8,067 nucleotides of DNA from Actinomycetota bacterium. GTDB taxonomy: Bacteria; Margulisbacteria; Marinamargulisbacteria; SXXA01. Numbering within the stretch: position 1 is the first letter of the stretch; each line of letters starts with the position of its first letter. Shown in pieces: positions 1 through 6,467 of the stretch. The notes beneath the pieces are model-generated. The model did not search any database and was not told the DNA's origin. It saw only the letters and a list, made by a program, of their open reading frames with translations. Location: the NCBI GenBank assembly GCA_005791325.1, contig SXXA01000132.1, positions 1 through 8,067 of the forward strand, read 5' to 3'. The position numbers were made by a program, and so were the translations under genes.

Positions 1-495
1 AACCGCTCGAGATAATACTTTGTAACAGGTTTCCATATCCGTTAAATTCAGATTGGTCATCATATTTGAAAATAATGTTAAGACTCGATTTCCAATTGAA
101 TGCCAAAAATATAAAACACGGTGACAGTCTCCGGTTAAAAACCGAGACCCGTACACCACCTCCGCCACACCATCTTCAATGGGCTTTAATAGTTTAGGGT
201 AATCTTGCGGACTATACTCCAAATCAGCATCTTGAATTAATACCACATCCCCCGTCGCTTGTTGTAAACCCGTTCGAATCGCCGCCCCTTTCCCCATATT
301 AACAGGGTGAACCGCTAAGTGATCGATAGATGACCGCAACTCAGACTGTAACAACTCAAGGGTCCCATCTTGCGATGCATCATCCACCACAATCAGTTCA
401 ATATCGTGGGAAATGGGCGCCGATCGAACCCGATGGATCACTTCCCTAATGGTATTGTATTCATTATAACAAGGCATCAGTATGGAAACTTTCAT
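1..495 (-). CDS. Family 2 glycosyltransferase, polyprenyl-phosphate sugar synthase (DPM1/DPMS-like), C-terminus cut by window edge
   Basis: Only the first 165 codons are present; the frame stays open to base 1. The protein begins MKVSILMPCYNE, the usual start of a GT-A fold family 2 enzyme. It then shows the nucleotide-binding DDAS (residues 38-41) followed by QDGT, NMGKGAAIRTG at 66-76, the metal-binding DAD at 89-91, GSRF at 116-119 and TDMETCYK at 152-159. The last two are typical of the dolichyl/undecaprenyl-phosphate mannose or glucose synthase subgroup, which moves a sugar from a nucleotide donor to a polyprenyl phosphate at the cytoplasmic membrane face. The sugar and acceptor cannot be told, nor whether a C-terminal membrane domain follows. 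The ATG at 493-495 is the natural start because the family motif follows at once; no clear Shine-Dalgarno precedes it. It is separated from the upstream gene by 94 bases and may have its own promoter. Confidence 0.93.
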   Translation of the reverse strand, partial: MKVSILMPCYNEYNTIREVIHRVRSAPISHDIELIVVDDASQDGTLELLQSELRSSIDHLAVHPVNMGKGAAIRTGLQQATGDVVLIQDADLEYSPQDYPKLLKPIEDGVAEVVYGSRFLTGDCHRVLYFWHSIGNRVLTLFSNMMTNLNLTDMETCYKVLSRAV

Positions 496-513
496 GCAGG
501 TATAGTAAATGAA

Positions 514-542
514 ATTATTCAAAAAGCCCATATCAAAATCAA
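514..542 (-). promoter_or_regulatory. Possible sigma-70-type promoter for the glycosyltransferase gene
   Basis: On the minus strand TTGATT (537-542) and AATAAT (514-519) are separated by 17 bases, a good -35/-10 geometry. The -10 ends 18 bases before the ATG at 495. The gap between the two genes is AT-rich compared with the coding sequence around it. The -10 match is only moderate and the -35 lies inside an arm of the inverted repeat described separately, so this is a suggestion rather than a firm call. Confidence 0.3.
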
Positions 543-561
543 TCGCACCGGTTGATTGATT
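537..561 (-). terminator. 8-bp inverted repeat between the DCC-family gene and the glycosyltransferase gene; weak terminator or regulatory hairpin
   Basis: AATCAATC (537-544) and GATTGATT (554-561) are perfect reverse complements around a 9-base loop that contains the palindrome ACCGGT (547-552). It lies 28 bases past the stop codon of the upstream gene. Read in the gene direction, the stem is followed by TTGATATGGGCTTTTTG, a broken T-rich stretch. The stem has only two G/C pairs among its eight, so as an intrinsic terminator it would be weak. A protein-binding site overlapping the possible promoter is an equal alternative. Confidence 0.35.
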
Positions 562-589
562 CAGAATGCCCAACCACCCCTTCACCCAC

Positions 590-994
590 TTAATCTAATA
601 CATACCCTTTCTCCATCTCGGTTAGTGGCCGACACGCCCGAACCCACCGACGCCCACCTGCCACGCAACGATACAACGCCTCCCGCCATGGCAACGGCAC
701 CTTCAAACCCCACGTTACCCACCATTTTGGACCCCATAAGGTACTTAATACCCATAACACCGCGGTAGACCCCTCAGCTGATTCACCCAATCGAACATAC
801 ACCACGCGATCGTGTGAGGCAGACCACCCCCCAAGTTGCTGGGAAGCCTGCCCCCCCAACGGGGCCATATACACCCGTTTTACGCCCTGCTTCAACTGGA
901 GCCGAATCATCCAACGCACCCACCCATTACACAACCCACACGTGGCATCATATAACACCACATGATCCAAAGAACCCACCCCGTTTTGTATCAT
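590..994 (-). CDS. DCC-family thiol-disulfide oxidoreductase-like protein (DUF393, YuxK-like)
   Basis: A 134-residue protein with the family's N-terminal signature: a hydrophobic strand, then YDATCGLC with Asp16, Cys19 and Cys22, matching the DxxCxxC motif after which the DCC family is named. The family has a thioredoxin-like appearance and is presumed to act in thiol-disulfide chemistry, but no substrate is known. About 130 residues is the normal family length. The tail is rich in Trp and basic residues (ten Trp in all) but has no clear membrane helix. Its ATG at 992-994 overlaps the TGA of the upstream methyltransferase gene (ATGA), so translation is probably coupled; no Shine-Dalgarno is visible. 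It ends with TAA at 590-592 and appears to be the last gene of the long minus-strand unit. Confidence 0.85.
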   Translation of the reverse strand: MIQNGVGSLDHVVLYDATCGLCNGWVRWMIRLQLKQGVKRVYMAPLGGQASQQLGGWSASHDRVVYVRLGESAEGSTAVLWVLSTLWGPKWWVTWGLKVPLPWREALYRCVAGGRRWVRACRPLTEMEKGYVLD

Positions 995-2373
995 AAAATG
1001 TCAATCGGTCGAAGGCGAACCACCACTTCCATATGGGGCGTATTGGGGAACATATCCACCCCCTGAATCACATCTGGTTGATAACCTAGCCCCATTAATT
1101 GTCCCAAATCATGGGCCAAGGTCTTGGGTTGGCACGATACCATTACCACCTGTTTAGGTCTTAACGCCACCATCCTTAGAATAGACTTTGGCTCCATGCC
1201 TGAGCGTGGGGGATCCGCAATCACCACATCCGGTCGCAATGGATCTCGTTCCATCTCTTTTAACACCCGTCGAACCGTTCCTTCGATAATGGTCAGGTTG
1301 CCAACCTGATTCAGTTGGGCATTGCGATGGGCTGATTGAATGGCGTACGGATTGGATTCAATGCCCACCACCCACGCCACTTTCTTGGCCAGTGCCAACC
1401 CAATTCCCCCGCCCCCACAATACAAATCCAAAATACCCCAATCAGATTGTGGATCGACCAACGCTTCAATCACCCCGTGTAAGGCCGTCACTTGGGTGGC
1501 GTTGGTTTGAAAAAATGAATAGGGTTCAATCTCATACAAGGTGTCCCCAACGGCATCCTGTAAGGTCAATGACCCCGCCATCACAGTGACCTGATCTGAA
1601 AATGCAGAATCAGACCAAGTGGCTTGAATCGCCATCCCCACCCCCTGTATACCCCAACGCCCCATTAACATAGTGGCCAACGCCCCCATGGCATCGGTGA
1701 TGGGGCTTGCCACCACCACTACCACAATGGCAGCCCCCGTATGCTGGGAATGTCGAATCATGAGATAGCGCAATACCCCCTCGTGGGAAACGGGGTCATA
1801 CGCCGATAACCCCCATTGACTCACCCATATCATGACAAGTTGATGTAAGTCTTGCCAAAATGGAACGGTCAATTGGCACTGTGGAACCGGCCATACCCGT
1901 TTAAAGTCACCCCGTGCTTTGAGCCCCAAGACCACCCCATCGGGTCCCAATCCAAACGAAAACTCCATTTTATTTCGATAGTGTCGCAACGTGGGGGCCT
2001 CTATCATGGGCCTCATAAGGGTGGCCCAAGTAGGGTTAATGGATTGAATATGCTGGGCCAACCATGCCTGTTTTAGGGTGGCTTGTTCGGCCGTAGACAC
2101 CCCCTGAAAGCGACACCCCCCACAAGTGGGATAATGGTCACAAGCCGACTGGGTCCGCCACGGACTGCCACTTGATACAGACAATAATCGACCGTTGGCA
2201 CGCCGTCGACGCTGTTGAATGACATCATAGGTGACATGCTCACCTAACAAGGCCCCCTGAATCGATACAGCGATACCGTCCTGTCGTATCACCCCGCAAC
2301 CCCCCTCCCCCCAGTCAGTCACCACCCCCTCAAATGGGATTCGGTACGGAATACGGGCTCCTGACCGGCTCAT
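991..2373 (-). CDS. rlmD: 23S rRNA (uracil-5)-methyltransferase, RlmD/RumA-type, with [4Fe-4S] motif
   Basis: A class I SAM-dependent methyltransferase that makes 5-methyluridine in RNA (family TrmA/RlmC/RlmD). With the start at 2373 it has 460 residues, in the family range. An N-terminal TRAM-like domain covers roughly residues 8-68. Cys78, Cys84 and Cys87 (CX5CX2C) plus Cys166 form the iron-sulfur site seen in RlmD. The SAM-binding loop is ILDLYCGGGG at 314-323, FFQTN lies at 287-291, DPPRSG at 387-392, the nucleophile is Cys414 in VSCQP, and the likely base is Glu449 in HMEVV. The frame is open upstream to 2433, but I prefer the ATG at 2371-2373: it lies one base after the TAA of the CBS-domain gene and places the TRAM domain at the N-terminus as usual. 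The exact target (U747, U1939 or both) cannot be read from sequence, so the symbol marks the family. Confidence 0.93.
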   Translation of the reverse strand: MSRSGARIPYRIPFEGVVTDWGEGGCGVIRQDGIAVSIQGALLGEHVTYDVIQQRRRRANGRLLSVSSGSPWRTQSACDHYPTCGGCRFQGVSTAEQATLKQAWLAQHIQSINPTWATLMRPMIEAPTLRHYRNKMEFSFGLGPDGVVLGLKARGDFKRVWPVPQCQLTVPFWQDLHQLVMIWVSQWGLSAYDPVSHEGVLRYLMIRHSQHTGAAIVVVVVASPITDAMGALATMLMGRWGIQGVGMAIQATWSDSAFSDQVTVMAGSLTLQDAVGDTLYEIEPYSFFQTNATQVTALHGVIEALVDPQSDWGILDLYCGGGGIGLALAKKVAWVVGIESNPYAIQSAHRNAQLNQVGNLTIIEGTVRRVLKEMERDPLRPDVVIADPPRSGMEPKSILRMVALRPKQVVMVSCQPKTLAHDLGQLMGLGYQPDVIQGVDMFPNTPHMEVVVRLRPIDIL

Positions 2374-2374
2374 A

Positions 2375-3604
2375 TTACGGGTTGCGGGTGGAATCATTGC
2401 CGTCACAGCGTATTTTTCGAATACGATTGCCACTCACTTCTTTCACCACCAATTCGTAATCCCCCACTTGAATTCGCTCCCCTTCGGCTGGCACTTTTCC
2501 TAATTCATGTAACACAAACCCCCCAATGGTATCGTAATTTTCGCTATCTGGAATGGGCAGAGGCAAGCGTTCCAAAATATCAGCAATCGCCATCCCCCCA
2601 TCCAACTCATATTGATTCTCACCCACTGAATTTAATTGGGGTAACTCATCATCGTATTCATCTTGAATCTCCCCCACAATTTCCTCCATGACATCTTCGA
2701 GTGTCACCAACCCTGACATGGATCCAAACTCATCCACCACAATCGCCAAGTGGGTTTTTTGAGCACGAATAACTTTTAAGAAGGTTTCAATATTTTGGGT
2801 CTCTGGAATAAATACAATCGGACGAATAATCGATTCAATCGATTCATCTTGATTGGCATCCGACATGGCCAACAAGTCTTTGGCATACACAAATCCAATA
2901 ACTGCATCTTGTTGTTCTCGGTAAACCGGAATGCGAGAATGGCCCTGATTAAATATCACCCGCTTAACATCCATAATGGTAGACATTACCTCCACACAAA
3001 TGGCATCTGAACGAGGGGTCATAATTTCTCGCACCGTTGTTTCAGACAGCGACACAATCCGATGAATCATTTTTCGTTCATCCTCTTCAATGGTGCCTTG
3101 TTTTTCGGCCGTATCAACCAACTCAATCCATTCATCCGAACGAGACCGACCCCCACCCGTCACTCTGGCATTCCCACCCCGCTCCTGTAACCACTGCCAC
3201 CACGGTGCCACAAACCGAACAAGCCCACCCACAGATTGAACCCACCCCGTTACCCCATCGGGCCAGCGTGAAACCACCCATGACGGAACGATATTCGCAA
3301 CCACCCACCCTGCACCACACCCCCACACACATACCAAGGTGGCATCTATCGCCGTTAATTCAAGTGGGTTAATGCGCCCTATAATCACCCACCAATACGC
3401 AAAAGAAACCGTGGCCCCACAAAAAGATACCCATTGTAGCGCACCCAATCCCCCACTTAAGCATCGCCACTCCGAGGCTGAATAATACGCCCCCCCCTTG
3501 GCCAACCGAACCCCTTTGGCCATAATACTAGCCACGGCCATCATTCCCAACAACCCAATGGCCGCCATCAGCGGCACATGGACACCCAACCAAGTTAGTA
3601 TCAT
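2375..3604 (-). CDS. CorC/HlyC-type membrane protein with CBS pair (CNNM/CorB family, divergent DUF21 domain)
   Basis: A 409-residue inner-membrane protein. Three hydrophobic segments (about 8-29, 52-75 and 85-110) make up a DUF21-like membrane domain. A soluble linker leads to the hallmark EIMTPRSD (193-200), HSRIPVY (222-228) and the second CBS motif with DEFG at 291-294 followed by SGLVTLEDVMEEIVGEI (297-313). The last 90 residues match the CorC_HlyC transporter-associated domain. Members bind Mg-ATP through the CBS pair and are linked to Mg2+/Co2+ efflux or tolerance; the ion here is not shown. The membrane part lacks the usual small-residue-AxE-T motif and has NIVPSW where EhhPK is typical, so it is divergent. 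A good Shine-Dalgarno, GGAG at 3610-3613, sits 5 bases before the ATG. A G8 tract on the coding strand (3490-3497) encodes part of Lys36-Ala39. Confidence 0.88.
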   Translation of the reverse strand: MILTWLGVHVPLMAAIGLLGMMAVASIMAKGVRLAKGGAYYSASEWRCLSGGLGALQWVSFCGATVSFAYWWVIIGRINPLELTAIDATLVCVWGCGAGWVVANIVPSWVVSRWPDGVTGWVQSVGGLVRFVAPWWQWLQERGGNARVTGGGRSRSDEWIELVDTAEKQGTIEEDERKMIHRIVSLSETTVREIMTPRSDAICVEVMSTIMDVKRVIFNQGHSRIPVYREQQDAVIGFVYAKDLLAMSDANQDESIESIIRPIVFIPETQNIETFLKVIRAQKTHLAIVVDEFGSMSGLVTLEDVMEEIVGEIQDEYDDELPQLNSVGENQYELDGGMAIADILERLPLPIPDSENYDTIGGFVLHELGKVPAEGERIQVGDYELVVKEVSGNRIRKIRCDGNDSTRNP

Positions 3605-3609
3605 GACCG

Positions 3610-3613
3610 CTCC
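3610..3613 (-). promoter_or_regulatory. Shine-Dalgarno site for the CorC-like gene
   Basis: GGAG on the minus strand lies 5 bases upstream of the ATG at 3602-3604, inside the 12-base gap after the dgkA stop. It is the clearest ribosome-binding site in the window and fixes the start of the CBS-domain gene; the other junctions mostly rely on stop/start overlap. Confidence 0.7.
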
Positions 3614-3616
3614 ATT

Positions 3617-3979
3617 CTATGGGACATAATAGTGCCACATGAGTATACAAGCCCCAATCGATACGGCGACTACCGCCACCAACACCGCCCCAGCAGCCAT
3701 ATCTTTAACATCTTTGGCTGCCATTGACCACGTGGGCGACCACGCATCCACCGCACGCTCAATAGCTGAATTAAATAACTCAGCCAATAACACCATCCCA
3801 AAACCCATCACCAATATGGCCCACCCCATTCCATCCAATCCCACCCAACTCCCCAACGCAATCCACCAGCCAATCACCGCCACATGAATCACCACATGAA
3901 CATCCCGACCCCATGCAATCGCCAAGCCATTCCATGCCGCCCCCAATCGTTGAATACGGGTTGATAACCAGGTCATCAT
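3617..3979 (-). CDS. dgkA: Undecaprenol kinase / diacylglycerol kinase family membrane protein (Gram-positive-type DgkA)
   Basis: A 120-residue integral membrane protein. The family signature runs through residues 67-99: AELFNSAIERAVD with Glu67, Asn70 and Glu74, then KDVKDMAAGAV with Lys89, Asp90, Lys92 and Asp93, the residues that hold ATP and Mg2+ and form the active site. Hydrophobic stretches near 28-46, 52-69 and 95-115 give the usual three helices. Enzymes of this type phosphorylate undecaprenol, feeding the lipid carrier used for peptidoglycan and other wall polymers. The frame is open upstream to 4150, but the ATG at 3977-3979 overlaps the ybeY TGA (ATGA) and gives the normal family length. 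Ten of 120 residues are Trp, which is exceptional. The stop is TAG at 3617-3619, twelve bases before the next ATG and in the same frame as it. Confidence 0.92.
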   Translation of the reverse strand: MMTWLSTRIQRLGAAWNGLAIAWGRDVHVVIHVAVIGWWIALGSWVGLDGMGWAILVMGFGMVLLAELFNSAIERAVDAWSPTWSMAAKDVKDMAAGAVLVAVVAVSIGACILMWHYYVP

Positions 3980-4383
3980 GGAATGGCCCGAATCAAGGCA
4001 TCTTGTGCCAAATACATTTGTTGCCGCCCCGCTTCGGTATCGTCTGAATACCCTAAGGTATGGAGCAACCCATGTACCAACACAAATTTTAATTCGTAAA
4101 CCACGGTGTTGCCCCACCGTTTGGCATTGGCTCGAATCACCGGCATACACACATATAAATCAGCTCCCCATCCGAATGAATCGGTTAAATCAAAGGTAAT
4201 AATATCAGTGGGATAATGATGCGATAAGACCTGCGCATTTAATTCAGTCATCGCGGGTTTGGACAAAAAACTCACTTCCAAGGTCCCAGACTTCCCATTC
4301 AATATGTGGGTCATGGCCTGATCCAGCCAATGCTGAACATCCAATTCAACCCTGGGATTACCGTTTAGAATAATGTGGTTCAT
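3976..4383 (-). CDS. ybeY: Endoribonuclease YbeY, rRNA maturation factor
   Basis: A 135-residue protein of the UPF0054 metallo-endoribonuclease family, which takes part in 16S rRNA 3'-end maturation and ribosome quality control. TDIITFD at 59-65 matches the family's (T/S)DVLSF strand. The metal motif is HGLLHTLGYSDD, with His104 and His108 as ligands and Asp114 where Escherichia coli has its third His. An Asp there is, from general knowledge, a known natural variant (for example in Bacteroidota), so activity is plausible. Length is slightly short but normal. The ATG at 4381-4383 overlaps the pgpH TGA (ATGA), and its own TGA overlaps the dgkA start. pgpH-ybeY-dgkA is a conserved order in Gram-positive-like genomes, which supports all three calls. 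Confidence 0.95.
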   Translation of the reverse strand: MNHIILNGNPRVELDVQHWLDQAMTHILNGKSGTLEVSFLSKPAMTELNAQVLSHHYPTDIITFDLTDSFGWGADLYVCMPVIRANAKRWGNTVVYELKFVLVHGLLHTLGYSDDTEAGRQQMYLAQDALIRAIP

Positions 4384-6467
4384 GGGTGTTTCCGTTTTTC
4401 AGCGGCATCACGAATCGAATCCATTTCATCTTTGTAATCCACACGGTAGTGATAAACCCCTTTAAATACCCTTAAAAAAGCCTCTTTAATCCGGTCCATT
4501 TCTAGCAAAGATAGGGGGCATTCCGCCAATTGATGGTCCTCAATTTTTTCCTGAAAAATGCGATCCACCATGGCTTCAATTTTATGGGGGGTTGGCTTTT
4601 CAATCGATTTTACTGCCGCTTCCACACTATCTGCCAACATCACAATCCCCACCTCTTTAAATTGTGGTTTGGGCCCCGCATAGCGAAATTCTTCTTTATT
4701 TACATCGGCTGCATCTTCTTCCGTTACCATGGCTTGATTATAAAAAAAGGATACCAATGACGTGCCATGATGTTGCAACATAAAATCCTTAATAATGGTG
4801 GGCAATCGATATTTACTAGCCAATTCAACCCCATCTTTTGGATGAGATGCCACAATTAACTTGCTAAGGCGGGGAGATAATGTTGAATGGGGATTATCCC
4901 CAATGACCTGATTTTCACTAAAAAACAACGGGCGTTTCATTTTGCCAATATCGTGATAATACGCCCCAACACGGCATAATATGGGGTCAGCATGAATGGA
5001 TTCAGCTGCCGCTTCAGCCAAATTGGCCACCATTAATGAATGTTGATAAGTTCCGGGGGCCGTCATTAATAGTCGATTTAACAAGGGATGATTTAAATTC
5101 GCAAATTCCAACAAAGTTTGTTGGGTGGTAATCCCAAACCATACTTCCATATACGGTAACGCCGCCAACGTGAGCATAGATGAACCAACCCCGGCAATAA
5201 AGGCCACCACCATATTAGATAAATACCAAAACGGATCACCATGAGCGGTTAAAAGGCCAATCATAATGACCAACCCTGCGTTCATGACCCCCACAATATA
5301 TCCTGACACCATTAATTGTGAACGACCATATCGCTTGTAAATTGAAAAAGTGGAAACCGCGGCCGATACAAATAGATACAAAAATACCACATAATTAAAT
5401 TCGTAAGCTATCGACACCAACAAACTTAATAACACACATAACATTAACGATAAGTTGGGCGTCACCAATAACCCCATCATCATGGCGGCCACCGGAATGG
5501 GGACAGCAAAATACCCCTCAATACCTTGTCCGCCCCAATGAATCGCTTCCGTCAAACGAGAAAATCCCAATACAATTAAACTCACTACCCCCATTAACAC
5601 ATAATATTTGGTTTGAAAATAAATACGGCGAACAAAATAAAATACAAATCGATCAACTAAAATCATAAAAGTGGTAACCACCAAAAAGGTTCCAAATAAT
5701 TTGGCCCAATGGACCCGACTCCCCATCATGCCCAAGGCATATAAAGCGGCAATATCATCCGCACTCACTAAATCCCCCTTCATTACCACCAGTTCCCCCC
5801 GTCTCACTTGGGTGGTTAATGGTCGCACTCCCTCCATTTCTCGTCGACGCGCTTCCTGAGTCAATTCCTCGTTATACGCCAAATTAGGCCGCAAGACTTG
5901 CAAGATTAACTGGGTGGATACCTCATGCCAATCCGGCGACAAATCGCGGGGGGGGGCCTGCTGAATTTGATCGCGGATGGGTTGCAAATCCGATTGGGCA
6001 ATCCGATGATTGATGGTATCGGTTAAACGACGAATGGTGACTGCTTCCAACCGATCCATGATTGTAATATCCGTCATAATCGAAACAGGTAACCCACTGG
6101 GTGGCGGTTGATTGGTACGAATGGCATTTTGAAGCGTCCATCTCATCGCCCTAATTTTGGCCGTGACATCATCAACCATACGAGCATTGATCACTGGATC
6201 AACCGTATAAATACTACTTACCATGGCCGCACGCCTCGTCATTAACAAACGATACTCATTTAAATCACGCTGCGACTGATACGACGCATCCCTAGGGCTA
6301 AACACCGTAATTTTGGACACATCCCCCACCATCAAGTCAACTCGTTTTGACCATGATGAGGACATCACCACCGCCGTAAATACCATGGCTCCGAATCCCA
6401 CGAGACCCACCACACGAAACCGTTTTATCCATTTCCATCGATTGACTTGAGTCACAAAATAATCCAT
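4380..6467 (-). CDS. pgpH: 7TM-HD family cyclic di-AMP phosphodiesterase, PgpH-like
   Basis: A 695-residue membrane protein that should hydrolyse c-di-AMP to pApA (PgpH/YqfF family). Order: a first membrane helix at about 18-35; an extracytoplasmic 7TMR-HDED-type domain to about residue 250; a run of about seven membrane helices from 255 to 440; then a cytoplasmic HD domain. In the HD domain APGTYQHSLMVANLAE carries His476, AYYHDIGKM carries His505-Asp506, and SHPKDG (His542), QHHGT (His566-His567) and LADSVEA (Asp613) complete the expected metal site. The length matches the family. The ATG at 6465-6467 lies inside the 3' end of miaA (16-base overlap), with no convincing Shine-Dalgarno, so initiation probably depends on ribosomes finishing miaA. 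A C9 tract on the coding strand (5948-5956) encodes Ala171-Arg174. The usual phoH neighbour is absent; miaA takes its place. Confidence 0.94.
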   Translation of the reverse strand: MDYFVTQVNRWKWIKRFRVVGLVGFGAMVFTAVVMSSSWSKRVDLMVGDVSKITVFSPRDASYQSQRDLNEYRLLMTRRAAMVSSIYTVDPVINARMVDDVTAKIRAMRWTLQNAIRTNQPPPSGLPVSIMTDITIMDRLEAVTIRRLTDTINHRIAQSDLQPIRDQIQQAPPRDLSPDWHEVSTQLILQVLRPNLAYNEELTQEARRREMEGVRPLTTQVRRGELVVMKGDLVSADDIAALYALGMMGSRVHWAKLFGTFLVVTTFMILVDRFVFYFVRRIYFQTKYYVLMGVVSLIVLGFSRLTEAIHWGGQGIEGYFAVPIPVAAMMMGLLVTPNLSLMLCVLLSLLVSIAYEFNYVVFLYLFVSAAVSTFSIYKRYGRSQLMVSGYIVGVMNAGLVIMIGLLTAHGDPFWYLSNMVVAFIAGVGSSMLTLAALPYMEVWFGITTQQTLLEFANLNHPLLNRLLMTAPGTYQHSLMVANLAEAAAESIHADPILCRVGAYYHDIGKMKRPLFFSENQVIGDNPHSTLSPRLSKLIVASHPKDGVELASKYRLPTIIKDFMLQHHGTSLVSFFYNQAMVTEEDAADVNKEEFRYAGPKPQFKEVGIVMLADSVEAAVKSIEKPTPHKIEAMVDRIFQEKIEDHQLAECPLSLLEMDRIKEAFLRVFKGVYHYRVDYKDEMDSIRDAAEKRKHP
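5948..5956 (-). repeat. C9 homopolymer on the coding strand inside pgpH
   Basis: Nine consecutive G on the plus strand (C on the coding strand) span codons 171-174 (Ala-Pro-Pro-Arg) in the extracytoplasmic domain of PgpH. The frame is intact at this length. A change of one base would shift the frame about a quarter of the way into the gene and remove all transmembrane and HD parts. Such tracts are prone to slippage in cells and in sequencing. Confidence 0.9.

Larger units (their letters stand above)
496..589. other. The only intergenic gap longer than 12 bases in the window
   Basis: Ninety-four bases between the DCC-family stop and the glycosyltransferase ATG. Besides the inverted repeat and possible promoter listed separately, I see no small reading frame or RNA gene in it. 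It probably marks the end of the nine-gene unit. Confidence 0.7.

Noticed and set aside
2374..2433. 20-residue extension of the RlmD-type protein up to 2433
   Set aside because: It overlaps the 3' end of the CBS-domain gene and has no family match; the ATG one base after that gene's TAA fits the TRAM domain start.
3037..3372. 111-codon plus-strand open frame
   Set aside because: Opposite the CorC-like gene; its Pro/His/Thr-rich composition is what a G-rich coding strand gives when read in reverse.
3980..4150. N-terminal extension of DgkA up to 4150
   Set aside because: It would lie wholly within ybeY and add 57 residues unlike the family; the ATG at 3979 gives normal length and an ATGA overlap.
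5923..6141. 72-codon minus-strand frame inside pgpH, across the C9 tract
   Set aside because: It is out of frame with a fully conserved PgpH and shows no motif; it matters only as the product of slippage.
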